From: Gadus chalcogrammus
Lineage: Eukaryota; Chordata; Actinopteri; Gadiformes; Gadidae
Assembly: GCF_026213295.1 (NCBI RefSeq)
Contig: NC_079425.1
Coordinates: 28,488,739-28,552,738, forward strand
Reading direction: 5' to 3'
Length of the DNA stretch: 64,000 nt
In this document: positions 54,736 through 64,000 of the stretch, piece after piece
How the letters are laid out: every line of letters begins with the position of its first letter
How positions within the stretch are numbered: position 1 is the first letter of the stretch
Program-made: the position numbers and the translations under genes
The notes under the pieces: generated by a model
The model's input: the letters and a program-made list of their open reading frames with translations, nothing else
What the model was told of the DNA's origin: nothing
The model's database searches: none

Positions 54736-54963
54736 TTATTCAATAATCTGAGGCCTCAGATGGGATTTCTCCCTGCGGAGCCCTTCATTTTCTAAAGGGT
54801 CCGCAGAGAGGTCCGCTGAATGGCCAGGAGTTCTTACACATTCAGAATGGGTTGTTGAGGGCAGCTGTCTCCCAACAAACCAAAAGCCTTTGTTAACCAT
54901 ATGGTCATTTAAGTCATCATTCCTTAAGATGTCATAAATATGGGGTTGTCCGTTCCTTATCAC
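54736..54963 (-). pseudogene. Unrecognised ORF near the ERV2 5' side
   Basis: A 75-aa minus-strand frame includes GQPHIYDILRNDDLNDHMVN, KGFWFVGRQLP and a charged tail. Composition looks protein-like (few repeats, mixed charge), but I cannot assign a family. It may be a remnant of the ERV2 gag-pol region. The surroundings, 54964-55070, show nothing. Confidence 0.25.
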
Positions 54964-55070
54964 TTGCTTCCCTGGGGATCAAGGATAACAGGCCCAAACC
55001 AACACAAGATAACAAAGGTACAGAGTGAGAACTGATTGACCACTAACCTCAAAGGATTACATTTTAACTG

Positions 55071-55945
55071 CATAGGTGAGGTTTTCAAAGGACATTTTCT
55101 CAAAATCTATACAGTAAAATCACATGGTTACTTGTGTACAAGTAGTGAGTATAACACTTAGTATGGTCATGTCAGTCCGTGCCGGAACTTATCTATTATT
55201 TTGTCTATAGCCCACTTCAAAGTGCTAAAATGCAATTGGCAAAGGCCAAAATATGCATAGGTGAGGTTTTCAAAGGACATTTTCTAAAAATCTATACAGT
55301 AAAATCACATGGTTACGTGTGTACAAGTAGTAAGTATAACACTTACTATGGTCATGTCAGTCAGTGCCGGAACTTATCTATTATTTTGTCTATAGCTCAC
55401 TTCAAAGTGCCAACATAATGCAATTTGCATAGGCCAAACTGCATAGGTGAGGTTTTCAAAGGACATTTTCTCAAAATCTATACAGTAAAATCACATGGTT
55501 ACTTGTGTACAAGTAGTAAATATAACACTTAGTATGGTCATGTCAGTCCGTGCCAGAACTTATCTATTATATTGTCTATAGCTCACTTCAAAGTGCCAAC
55601 GTAATGCAATTTGCATAGGCCAAAATATGCATAGGTGAGGTTTTCAAAGGAAATTTTCTAAAAATCGATACAGTAAAATCGCATGGTTACGTGTGTACAA
55701 GTAGTCAGTATAACACTTACTATGGTCATGTCAGTCAGTGCCGGAACTTATCTATTATTTTGTCTATAGCTTACTTCAAAGTGCCAACATAATGCAATTT
55801 GCATAGGCCAAACTATGCATAGGTGTGGTTTTCAAAGGACATTTTCTCAAAATCTATACAGTAAATTCACATGGTTACTTGTGTACAAATAGTCAGTATA
55901 GCACTTAGTATGGTCATGTCAGTCCGTGCCGGAACTTATCTATTA
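55071..55945 (-). repeat. 188-bp satellite, five units, reverse orientation
   Basis: Units start at about 55071, 55256, 55442, 55629 and 55816 (spacing 185-187). Each contains GCATAGGTGAGGTTTTCAAA, ATGGTTAC(T/G)TGTGTACAAG and GTGCCGGAACTTATCTATTA. It is the reverse complement of the array at 56460-60175. Confidence 0.95.
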
Positions 55946-56459
55946 TTTTTGTCTAATGGCTTGTTTTTTGTTTGGGTTTGGGGAAATAAACTTGCTATTG
56001 AACAATGAGACGGTTAATTTTTTTGTGGGGTTTGGTCTAAAGATCATCTTGTTTGTCAGGTTTCGTGGAAATCAGATGAAATTAGTGACCTGTGAAAACA
56101 TTTTTTACGTTTTTCAACTTGAAAGGGGTTTATGGATCACAAAATGGGGAGAGCATTATCTTCAGGTGTGTCTAATTAGTACCATCTGGTAGACTAGTTA
56201 CGCATTGGTTTGGGGGGGGTTGGGTACCATACCATGGAAGCTATTGAGCAAAAAGTAATTTTCCATAGGAAATGAATAGGATTCTTAAAAAAATGAATAG
56301 CATTGTAGGAGCAAAAACATCTTACGTTTTGGAAAGAATGTCCTCAAAAACATCACATGCATATTTTGGCTGTTGGAAATTGTATTATCTTAAAACGTTG
56401 TGGTGAAGTACAGACAGAATTCTACATAACTTCTGGCACTGACTGCTATGACCGTACTA
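55946..56459. other. Spacer between the two inverted satellite arrays
   Basis: About 510 bp of AT-rich non-repeat sequence. An 88-aa plus-strand ORF (55926-56192) starts in the last satellite unit and shows no known domain. The right third (56330-56460) already contains weakly diverged satellite words. Confidence 0.6.
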
Positions 56460-59400
56460 CGTGTTGTACTGATTACTAGTACAAAAGGAACCATGTGATT
56501 CGACTGTATAGTTTTGGAGAATATATCCTTTGAAAACCTCAAATATACATTTCTTTGGCTGATGGAAATTGCATTATGTTAGCACCTCAAAGTGAGCTAT
56601 AGAAAAAAATATACATAAGTTCCCGGACTGAATGATATGACTATACTAGCTGTTGTGGTTTTGAGAAAATGTCCTTCGAAAACCTCACCTATGCATATTT
56701 TGGCCTTTGCCAATTGCATTTTCTTAGCACTTTGAAGTGGGCTACAGACAAAATAATAGATAAGTTCCGGCACGGTCTGACATGACCATACTAAGTGCTA
56801 TACTGACTACTTGTACACAAGTAACCATGTGATTTTACTCTATAGATTTTGAGGAAATGTCCTTTGAAAACCTCACCTATGCATAGTTTGGCCTATGACA
56901 ATTGCATTATGTTGGATCTTTGAAGTAAGCTATAGACAAAATAATACATAAGTTCCGGCACGGACTGACATGACCATACTAAGTGCTATACTGACTACTT
57001 GTACACAAGTAACCATGTGATTTTACTGTATAGATTTTGAGGAAATGTCCTTTCAAAACCTCACCTATGCATAGTTTGGCCTATGACAATTGCATTATGT
57101 TGGCACTTTGAAGTAAGCTATAGACAAAATAAAAGATAAGTTCCGGCACTGACTGACATGACAATACCAAGTGTAATACTCACTACTTGTACAAAAGTAA
57201 CCATGTGATTTTACTGTATAGATTTTGAGAAAATGTCCTTTGAAAACCTCACTTATGCATATTTTGGCCTATGCAAATTGCATTATGTTGGCACTTTGAA
57301 GTGAGCTATTGACAAAATAATAGATAAGTTCCGGCACTGACTGACATGACAATACTAAGTGTAATACTCACTACTTGTACACAAGTAACCATGTGATTTT
57401 ACAGTATAGATTTTGAGAAAATGTCATTTGAAAACCTCACCTATGCATATTTTGGCCTATGCAAATTGCATTATGTTGGCACTTTGAAGTGAGCTATAGA
57501 CAAAATAATAGATAAGTTCCGGCACTGACTGACATGACAATACTAAGTGTTATACTCACTACTTGTACACAAGTAACCATGTGATTTTACTGTATAGATT
57601 TTGAGAAAATGTCCTTTGAAAACCTCACCTATTCATATTTTGGCCTATGCAAATTGTATTATGTTGGCACTTTGAAGTGAGCTAAAGACAAAATAATGGA
57701 TAAGTTCCGGCACTGACTGACATGACAATACTAAGTGTAATACTCACTACTTGTACACATGTAACCATGTGATTTACTGTATAGATTTTGAGAAAATGTC
57801 ATTTGAAAACCTCACCTATGCATATTTTGGCCTATACAAATTGCATTATGTTGGCACTTTGAAGTGAGCTATAGACAAAATAATAGATAAATTCCGGCAC
57901 TGACTGACATGACCATAGTAAGTGTTGTACTCACTACTTGTACACAAGTAACCATGTGATTTTACTGTATAGATTTTGAGAAAATGTCCTTTGAAAACCT
58001 CACCTATGCATATTTTGGCCTATGCAAATTGCATTATGTTGGCACTTTGAAGTGAGCTATAGACAAAATAATAGATAAGTTCCGGCTCTGACTGACATGA
58101 CAATACTAAGTGTTATACTCACTACTTGTACACAAGTAACCATGTGATTTTACTCTATAGATTTTGAGAAAATGTCCTTTGAAAACCTCACCAATGCATA
58201 TTTTGGCCTATGCAAATTGCATTATGTTGGCACTTTGAAGTGAGCTATAGAAAAAATAAAAGATAAGTTCCGGCACTGACTGACATGACAATACCAAGTG
58301 TAATACTCACTACTTGTACACAAGTAACCATGTGATTTTACTCTATAGATTTTGAGAAAATGTCATTTGAAAACCTCACCTATGCATATTTTGGCCTATA
58401 CAAATTGCATTATGTTGGCACTTTGAAGTGAGCTATAGACAAAATAATAGATAAATTCCGGCACTGACTGACATGACCATAGTAAGTGTTGTACTCACTA
58501 CTTGTACACAAGTAACCATGTGATTTTACTGTATAGATTTTGAGAAAATGTCATTTGAAAACCTCACCTATGCATATTTTGGCCTATGCAAATTGCATTA
58601 TGTTGGCACTTTGAAGTGAGCTATAGACAAAATAATAGATAAATTCCGGCACTGACTGACATGACCATAGTAAGTGTTATACTCACTACTTGTACACAAG
58701 TAACCATGTGATTTTACTGTATAGATTTTGAGAAAATGTCCTTTGAAAACCTCACCTATGCATATTTTGGCCTATGCAAATTGCATTATGTTGGCACTTT
58801 GAAGTGAGCTATAGACAAAATAATAGATAAGTTCCGGCTCTGACTGACATGACAATACTAAGTGTTATACTCACTACTTGTACACAAGTAACCATGTGAT
58901 TTTACTGTATAGATTTTGAGAAAATGTCCTTTGAAAACCTCACCTATGCATATTTTGGCCTATGCAAATTGCATTATGTTGGCACTTTGAAGTGAGCTAT
59001 AGACAAAATAATAGATAAGTTCCGGCACTGACTGACATGACAATACTAAGTGTTATACTCACTACTTGTACACAAGTAACCATGTGATTTTACTGTATAG
59101 ATTTTGAGAAAATGTCCTTTGAAAACCTCACTTATGCATATTTTGGCCTATGCAAATTGCATTATGTTGGCACTTTGAAGTGAGCTATTGACAAAATAAT
59201 AGATAAGTTCCGGCACTGACTGACATGACAATACTAAGTGTAATACTCACTACTTGTACACAAGTAACCATGTGATTTTACAGTATAGATTTTGAGAAAA
59301 TGTCATTTGAAAACCTCACCTATGCATATTTTGGCCTATGCAAATTGCATTATGTTGGCACTTTGAAGTGAGCTATAGACAAAATAATAGATAAGTTCCG

Positions 59401-60175
59401 GCACTGACTGACATGACAATACTAAGTGTTATACTCACTACTTGTACACAAGTAACCATGTGATTTTACACTATAGATTTTGAGAAAATGTCCTTTGAAA
59501 ACCTCACCTATGCATATTTTGGCCTATGCAAATTGCATTATGTTGGCACTTTGAAGTGAGCTATAGACAAAATAATAGATAAGTTCCGGCACTGACTGAC
59601 ATGACAATACTAAGTGTTATACTCACTACTTGTACACAAGTAACCATGTGATTTTACTGCATAGATTTTGAGAAAATGTCATTTGAAAACCTCACCTATG
59701 CATATTTTGGCCTATGCAAATTGCATTATGTTGGCACTTTGAAGTGAGCTATAGACAAAATAATAGATAAGTTCCGGCACTGACTGACATGACAATACTA
59801 AGTGTTATACTCACTACTTGTACACAAGTAACCATGTGATTTTACTGTATAGATTTTGAGAAAATGTCCTTTGAAAACCTCACCTATGCATATTTTGGCC
59901 TATGCAAATTGCATTATGTTGGCACTTTGAAGTGAGCTATAGACAAAATAATAGATAAGTTCCGGCACTGACTGACATGACAATACTAAGTGTTATACTC
60001 ACTACTTGTACACAAGTAACCATGTGATTTTACTGTATCAATTTCGCGAAAATGTCCTTTGAAAACCTCACATATGCATATTTTGGCCTATGCAAATTGC
60101 ATTATGTTGGCACTTTGAAGTGAGCTATAGACAAAATAATAGATAAGTTCCGGCACTGACTGATATGACTAGAAC
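56460..60175 (+). repeat. 188-bp satellite, about 20 units, forward orientation
   Basis: GTTCCGGC recurs at 56761, 56952, 57140, 57328, 57516, 57704 and so on to 60147; the interval is 188 bp almost throughout. The unit reads CCTATGCATATTTTGGCC, GCACTTTGAAGTGAGCTA, CTGACTGACATGAC, CACTACTTGTACACAAGTAA and TGTATAGATTTTGAGAAAAT. Units nearest the central spacer are the most diverged; the outer ones are nearly identical. Confidence 0.97.
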
Positions 60176-61099
60176 ATAACCATAACCTTTGAAAACCTCA
60201 CGTGCATGCTTGGTCTTTTGAAAACCCTTGTTTGTTGTGGACGTTTTCACGCCGATCTGGTAGCGTTCGCAGCGATCCACACAAACGCACAACCGTAGGT
60301 GAAGGCTTTTACTTTGAAAACGTTGCGAGATAACCCACAAAGGCTGTTCAGAGTAGAGGCGCACGAAGATTTTGTGTGACGGCTGGCTTAACCGCGGATG
60401 GACGAATGACGGCTCACTTGACCGCAGTGTCATGGAGGCTGTGTTCAGTAAAATAAATTGCGATCCGTTTTCCACGGCCGAACTGACTGGGATATTCTCT
60501 TAAATTATGAATCTTAAAGACTGCGTCAGGTTCTCCAACGCTCTGGAATTGGGGTAAAGGAACTTTGGCTTTGACTATCTGAAGTCCATATTGAAACGCG
60601 ACATAGAGGAGAAAGGGATTGTTGCTGTATGTGGGACAGCTGTCAGTTCACTTCGGGTCCATTTCTCCGACGCTCCATTGTTCCGTCCTCTCGGTCGTAT
60701 GCAGACTCCTCCGGCTGGACTCCTCCCGCTGCTCCGCCGCCGGAGGAGTCCGCATACGACCGAGAGCTCGGAACAATGGATTTGATTAGCATTTTACAGA
60801 CCCATACAATGGATAGGGCGTTTAGTACGGTCCTTCACCGTTGCTTCTCTACCCATAAAAAGCTACAGTCATGGTTAAATTACGCTGATTTACCTTTGAG
60901 CATTTCCTATTATAGGCTACTGTGTAAAATGCTGTTTAGAATTAATGTTAGTATCAAGAATAGAAAGACCCACCGGAGATCTTATGTTTTATTTATGTTT
61001 TTGTTATAATGCACACGTGCATGTTGCAGAAAATGTGCAGGGACGGGTGGGAATGCAATTTTTCACAAACATGGGTTATCGACCCGACATTTAAAGATG
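60176..61099. other. No gene supported; contains an imperfect hairpin at 60676-60780
   Basis: The arms ATTGTTCCG, CTCGGTCGTATGC and GACTCCTCCGG pair with CCGGAGGAGTC, GCATACGACCGAG and CGGAACAAT, with small mismatches and a loop of about 30 bp. ORFs of 64-126 aa cross the hairpin and show no domain. Confidence 0.6.
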
Positions 61100-61324
61100 A
61101 GCCCCGTTTCAGGTAGCTGGTTTTGAGGCAACCCCGAGTTTGTTCGCTCTGAGTTAGTGGAAACTCTGGGTTTTCCGTTTCAGGTAGCAGGTTCAGCGCA
61201 ACCGAGAGTTAGTTGCTGCGGCAACATACGCCGTGGGTCTAACCTGCTCGGGAGGTGGTTAGACCTACTCTGAGTTTGTTGTCTAAGGCTGAGGGCAGCT
61301 CTCCGACAGAAGGAAGTGTTAGAA

Positions 61325-61545
61325 ATGGCATGTCCTTTTCTACGAGAGCCTGTGGACGTAGAGGCTGCGATCCTCAGAAGGAATCTCCGTGAGGAACGAT
61401 TATTAAGACCCCGGCTGGATATACTTTATTTTCCTGATAATTTTCTTCACGAGCGCTATCGTTTTTCAGCGCAATCTATCATTTATTTAGACCACCTTCT
61501 CAGCCCCCATGTTAACTGTCAAACGCACTGGGGGCATGCTTTAAG
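61325..61545 (+). pseudogene. HARBI1-like transposase, N-terminal fragment (copy E)
   Basis: ATG at 61325 opens MACPFLREPVDVEAAILRRN, followed by LRPRLDILYFPDNFLHERYR and LDHLLSPHVNC. It matches the copy D fragment (7641-7420) and ends at the same internal deletion point. No catalytic motif remains. Confidence 0.8.
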
Positions 61546-61898
61546 TTTAATTTTTTATTTTTTATCGCAATTAACTAATGTGCAGAATGATCCGCCCCGT
61601 GCATCCCACCCGCTCTGTAGTACAGTCACTTCAACGTTGTGGCTTTCCCATGATCAGAGTAGCTGAATAACCACGGACCTATAACTACTGCAAGTCAAGA
61701 AACTCATTTTAAGAATGCAAGGCAGAAAAGACCCTGGTACTGCTTTTAACCAGATGCTGTTCTTCTCTACATGCACATGCTCAGCATAATCGTCTGCATT
61801 GTTCACTGAAGTAAAACCCTTTGAGTAAACTGTTCAACAAAATAACTTGTCCCACCACAGCCCGTGTTCTAATAAAGACAATCTACTTATTATGAGGA

Positions 61899-62705
61899 TT
61901 ATTTTATTTCCTGAAAGCACAAAAAAAAAAACACCTTTAACTTATGTTCCAAAATATGGATCTCCAAAGCATCCTTTTGCATCTTTTGAATTGTTAGAAT
62001 TGTATGGAGGTTGGTGAGGGCATCTGGTTCAAGTAGGGCGATGACGCCATCAGTAACTGGAAGAAGATGATTAGACAGTGCAATTATTACTTGAGCCAGA
62101 ATATTGCCCCATCCAATTTGCAACGCGCTGGGTTGCGTGTAGGCCTACATATTTAATTATTTTGAATAACCAACCTCTTATACTGTAAAGGCACTTCTAT
62201 CCTGGGGGGTGGGGGGGATCAGAGGAGCTCCCCCTAGGGATGCCCTCAGCCACAGGACGCATAGCCTGCTCTGTTGGCTGAGGGCCATCTCCTCAGCCTC
62301 TGTGAGGGCTGCAGGTGGTGGACCCCCTCCAGTCTGCCGGGCCTCTGCATTTTTTCGATATGCTAACATGGAGGAAAATGTTACCCTAATATTCAGTAAG
62401 CGCTATTTTGATACATATATATATATATAATGCATTTTGCCTAGGTGTAGCCTTCTAATATATCTAAAACCTATTAAATATTGGCAGTGTTGGGGTGGCT
62501 GGGAAATGTACTACTTACTTTTACTGCTTAAATATAGTATACAAATATATAATACATGTTGAACATAGCTGTTAAATTAGGTAGAGCAGGCAAAACAGCA
62601 CAATTTATTTGATTTCAATTAAACATTAGTTTACCTGTTTAAACTATATTTTTGTACTTCATTTGCTGCCAAGTCCTCGTGGGGCAACTCGGGGTTGCGT
62701 TAATT

Positions 62706-62769
<64 letters not shown>

Positions 62770-62977
62770 CACAATTTACATATTTGAATAAGTGGAAGAT
62801 ATTAAACTTTCCTCTTACTTTATTTTACTAATTTATTTTACTCTATCTCTCGCGCTCTCGCTGCCGCGGCGGTATTGCTTTTTTTTGTTAAAATGGGTAA
62901 CTGCTCGGCATACACGTTCATTAGAATTTCCAATTCCGTGGGGGAAAAGTAAGTGGATCTACGCTTTTGGTCCATGT
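61899..62977 (-). pseudogene. Myb/SANT-like partner gene remnants (copy E)
   Basis: The minus-strand ATG at 62977 opens MDQKRRSTYFSPTELEILMN and continues into EQLPILTKKSNTAAAARA (to about 62835), the middle of the Myb/SANT fold that copy D lacks. The linker RQTGGGPPPAALTEAEEM lies at 62369-62178 and the coiled-coil tail PDALTNLHTILTIQKMQKDA at 62123-61899. The (AC)n tract at 62706-62768 is in the intron. The end of the Myb/SANT exon (AWQEIAEQVNA in D) is missing here. Confidence 0.7.
62706..62768 (+). repeat. (AC)n microsatellite
   Basis: An uninterrupted AC run of about 28 units, one GC interruption, then more AC. It is at the position equivalent to the (TG)n of copy D. Confidence 0.95.
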
Positions 62978-63187
62978 TTGATCATGTTATCAGAGATCCA
63001 TTGATGATGGCTCTTTATAGTCAACAGGCACGCCCCCAACCCAGAGTGAACATACTCAGAGTTGATTAACCCAACGCTGATCACCTGTTCTGAAACCGAA
63101 AACCCAGAGTTGCTTTTCAACCCTGAACTCTGAGTCAACCAACTCAGAGCGCAGGATTAAACTCAGAGTATGTTAAACAGGCCTCTG

Positions 63188-63345
63188 AAACCCGTGATGG
63201 GAAGTGACCGAGAAGCTTTTTGCTCTTTGTGCAAAAAAACTATCAATGTGACGTGGAACGGCATTAAAGCGATTAAATCACACAACGCTTCGAGCATTCA
63301 CCAGCAGCGGCTTCGTGCGAAGGGGGAGCAGCTCTCTATTAGAGG
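63188..63345 (+). pseudogene. Zinc-finger fragment, BED/hAT-like
   Basis: The frame reads MGSDREAFCSLCKKTINVTW, then IKAIKSHNASSIHQQRLRAK. The C-x2-C and H-x5-H spacing in this setting resembles the N-terminal zinc finger of hAT-type transposases and their domesticated relatives. It begins right after Harbinger E and ends after about 50 residues in a Pro-rich repeat (CCCGCTCCCGCCCGC, 63395-63490), with no transposase core. It may be an N-terminal scrap of a hAT element. Confidence 0.45.
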
Positions 63346-63599
63346 TCTGCGCGGGACACAATATTCACTCCCTTTCCCGCCTGGTACAGTGCCGCTCCCA
63401 CCCGCTCCTGCGAAGAACTGTAATTTTTTGTCCCGCTCCCGCCCGCATCTATGATATTATATCCCGCTCCCGCCCGCAAATGCCCGCAAGGATGGATGTT
63501 CACTTTCTGTCTCAGGAAAGGCCTGTCCATTGGCTTGGAAAAAACGAGCGCACACATAATTGATTAGGCTACCAGTATTGTATTTATCGGTACGTCTGC

Positions 63600-64000
63600 A
63601 TGTTTTCAACCATACAAAACATTGAATAGGCCTTAGTAACTGAAAAACGAAACAGTCACAGATTGGGGCAAAGTGTTGGATCACTTTCAACACAGTGAGG
63701 AGCTCCAATGCGTTTATATGCATGGTCACGGGGGGGGGAGGGGGGGGGGGCGGCCCCCCCCTCGCATGTTCCTCCCCAGCCCGACAGAGAAGCATCCGTA
63801 AACACTGAGATGTGTGACGTTGCTCTGCCCAACGTGTCCCCTCTCGTGAGAGTTCGGGGATCGCCCCTGTGGGTCAAATCGGGGCCCACTGATAGGGGAA
63901 TGGTTACTTTGCGCCCCCGTTGGCGCACTGGGTCGATGCGCAGGCGAGAAAACCAGCCGCTGCAGCCGCCTCATGTGAAGCAGTACTCATTAACAAGGCA
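63600..64000 (-). pseudogene. DIRS-type RT / RNase H fragment (continues past window end)
   Basis: On the minus strand, broken over three frames: MRRLQRLVFSPAHRP, KVTIPLSVGPDLTHRGDPRT, VFTDASLSGWGGTCEG (RNase H catalytic Asp region) and MHINALELLTVLKVIQHFAP (the RNase H Glu region). The frames change at a G-rich homopolymer (63729-63760) inside RNase H. The rest of the RT lies outside the window. A separate copy from the recombinase fragment at 48020. Confidence 0.7.

Larger units (their letters stand above)
61100..63184 (-). mobile_element. PIF/Harbinger transposon, family 2, copy E
   Basis: The left end AGCCCCGTTTCAGGTAGCTGG and the right end GTTAAACAGGCCT match copy D in reverse orientation; the right TIR lacks 14 bp. 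The flanking triplets are ATG and CTG, a degenerate duplication. It carries a truncated HARBI1 N-terminus (+) and Myb/SANT partner exons (-). It lacks the L2 found in D and thus shows the empty site. Confidence 0.85.

Noticed and set aside
55071..60175. CRISPR-like array
   Set aside because: The whole 188-bp unit repeats without unique spacers, in a eukaryotic setting.
57000..60175. Centromeric satellite
   Set aside because: Unit length is suggestive, but no CENP-B box was seen and about 5 kb of array is not evidence of a centromere.
63339..63563. ORFs over the CCCGCTCCCGCCCGC repeat
   Set aside because: Low-complexity repeat, open on both strands.
1..64000. One giant inverted duplication: D/E, F1/F2 and LTR pairs are all in opposite orientation and roughly mirrored
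   Set aside because: Flanking sequence outside each element does not match its partner (for example right of D versus left of E), so these are independent insertions.

Overview
This window looks like a gene-poor, repeat-saturated stretch of a teleost fish genome. The evidence is the mix of repeats: L2-type LINEs with (TTA)n tails, DIRS tyrosine-recombinase retroelements, PIF/Harbinger transposons with Myb/SANT or MADF partner genes, a THAP/YqaJ (ISL2EU-like) transposon, a chromodomain Gypsy element, endogenous retroviruses (ERVs), tRNA-derived SINEs and (TG)n microsatellites, with spliced exons throughout. I see no rRNA, no genuine tRNA, no CRISPR array, no bacterial operon and no recognised host housekeeping gene. 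Nearly every coding segment belongs to a mobile element and most are broken.

Layout. 1-9.9 kb: a truncated Harbinger copy (family 1), a LINE RT fragment, and an irregular tandem array. The array is interrupted by a Harbinger copy (family 2), which itself carries a nearly full-length L2 LINE. 9.9-17.5 kb: a DIRS-derived end, a tandem repeat rich in YY1-like motifs, and element 'F1' (with a nested hAT-type insertion) abutting a THAP-DDE transposase gene that converges on a SWIM/YqaJ-nuclease/PHD gene. 17.5-28 kb: a long-TIR nonautonomous element, a solo LTR split by Harbinger copy B, a TTAA-type MITE, a spliced THAP/coiled-coil gene, the best-preserved Harbinger (copy C) and an unrecognised three-exon coding structure. 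28-36 kb: an ERV on the minus strand with an inverted extra LTR, a SINE, a 45-bp minisatellite matching the CTCF consensus, and a cluster of perfect palindromes. 36-39.4 kb: a Harbinger-like pair, DDE nuclease (+) and MADF-BESS protein (-). 40-47.7 kb: an L2 LINE (-) split by a Gypsy element whose pol segment is internally inverted. 47.7-55 kb: a DIRS recombinase fragment and a second ERV, split by a second copy of F. 55-60.2 kb: head-to-head arrays of a 188-bp satellite. 60.2-64 kb: a second family-2 Harbinger, a zinc-finger fragment and a DIRS RT/RNase H fragment that runs off the end.

The elements date each other by nesting. L2 lies inside Harbinger D, and copy E preserves the empty site. 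The hAT-type element lies inside F1, and F2 preserves the empty site. Harbinger B lies inside a solo LTR, Gypsy inside L2, and F2 inside ERV2. Target-site duplications were read directly: CTG or CAG for Harbinger, 8 bp for the hAT-type element, TTAA, two different 4-bp duplications for the long-TIR elements, and 7 bp for L2. All family assignments rest on motif recognition by eye, without database searches.
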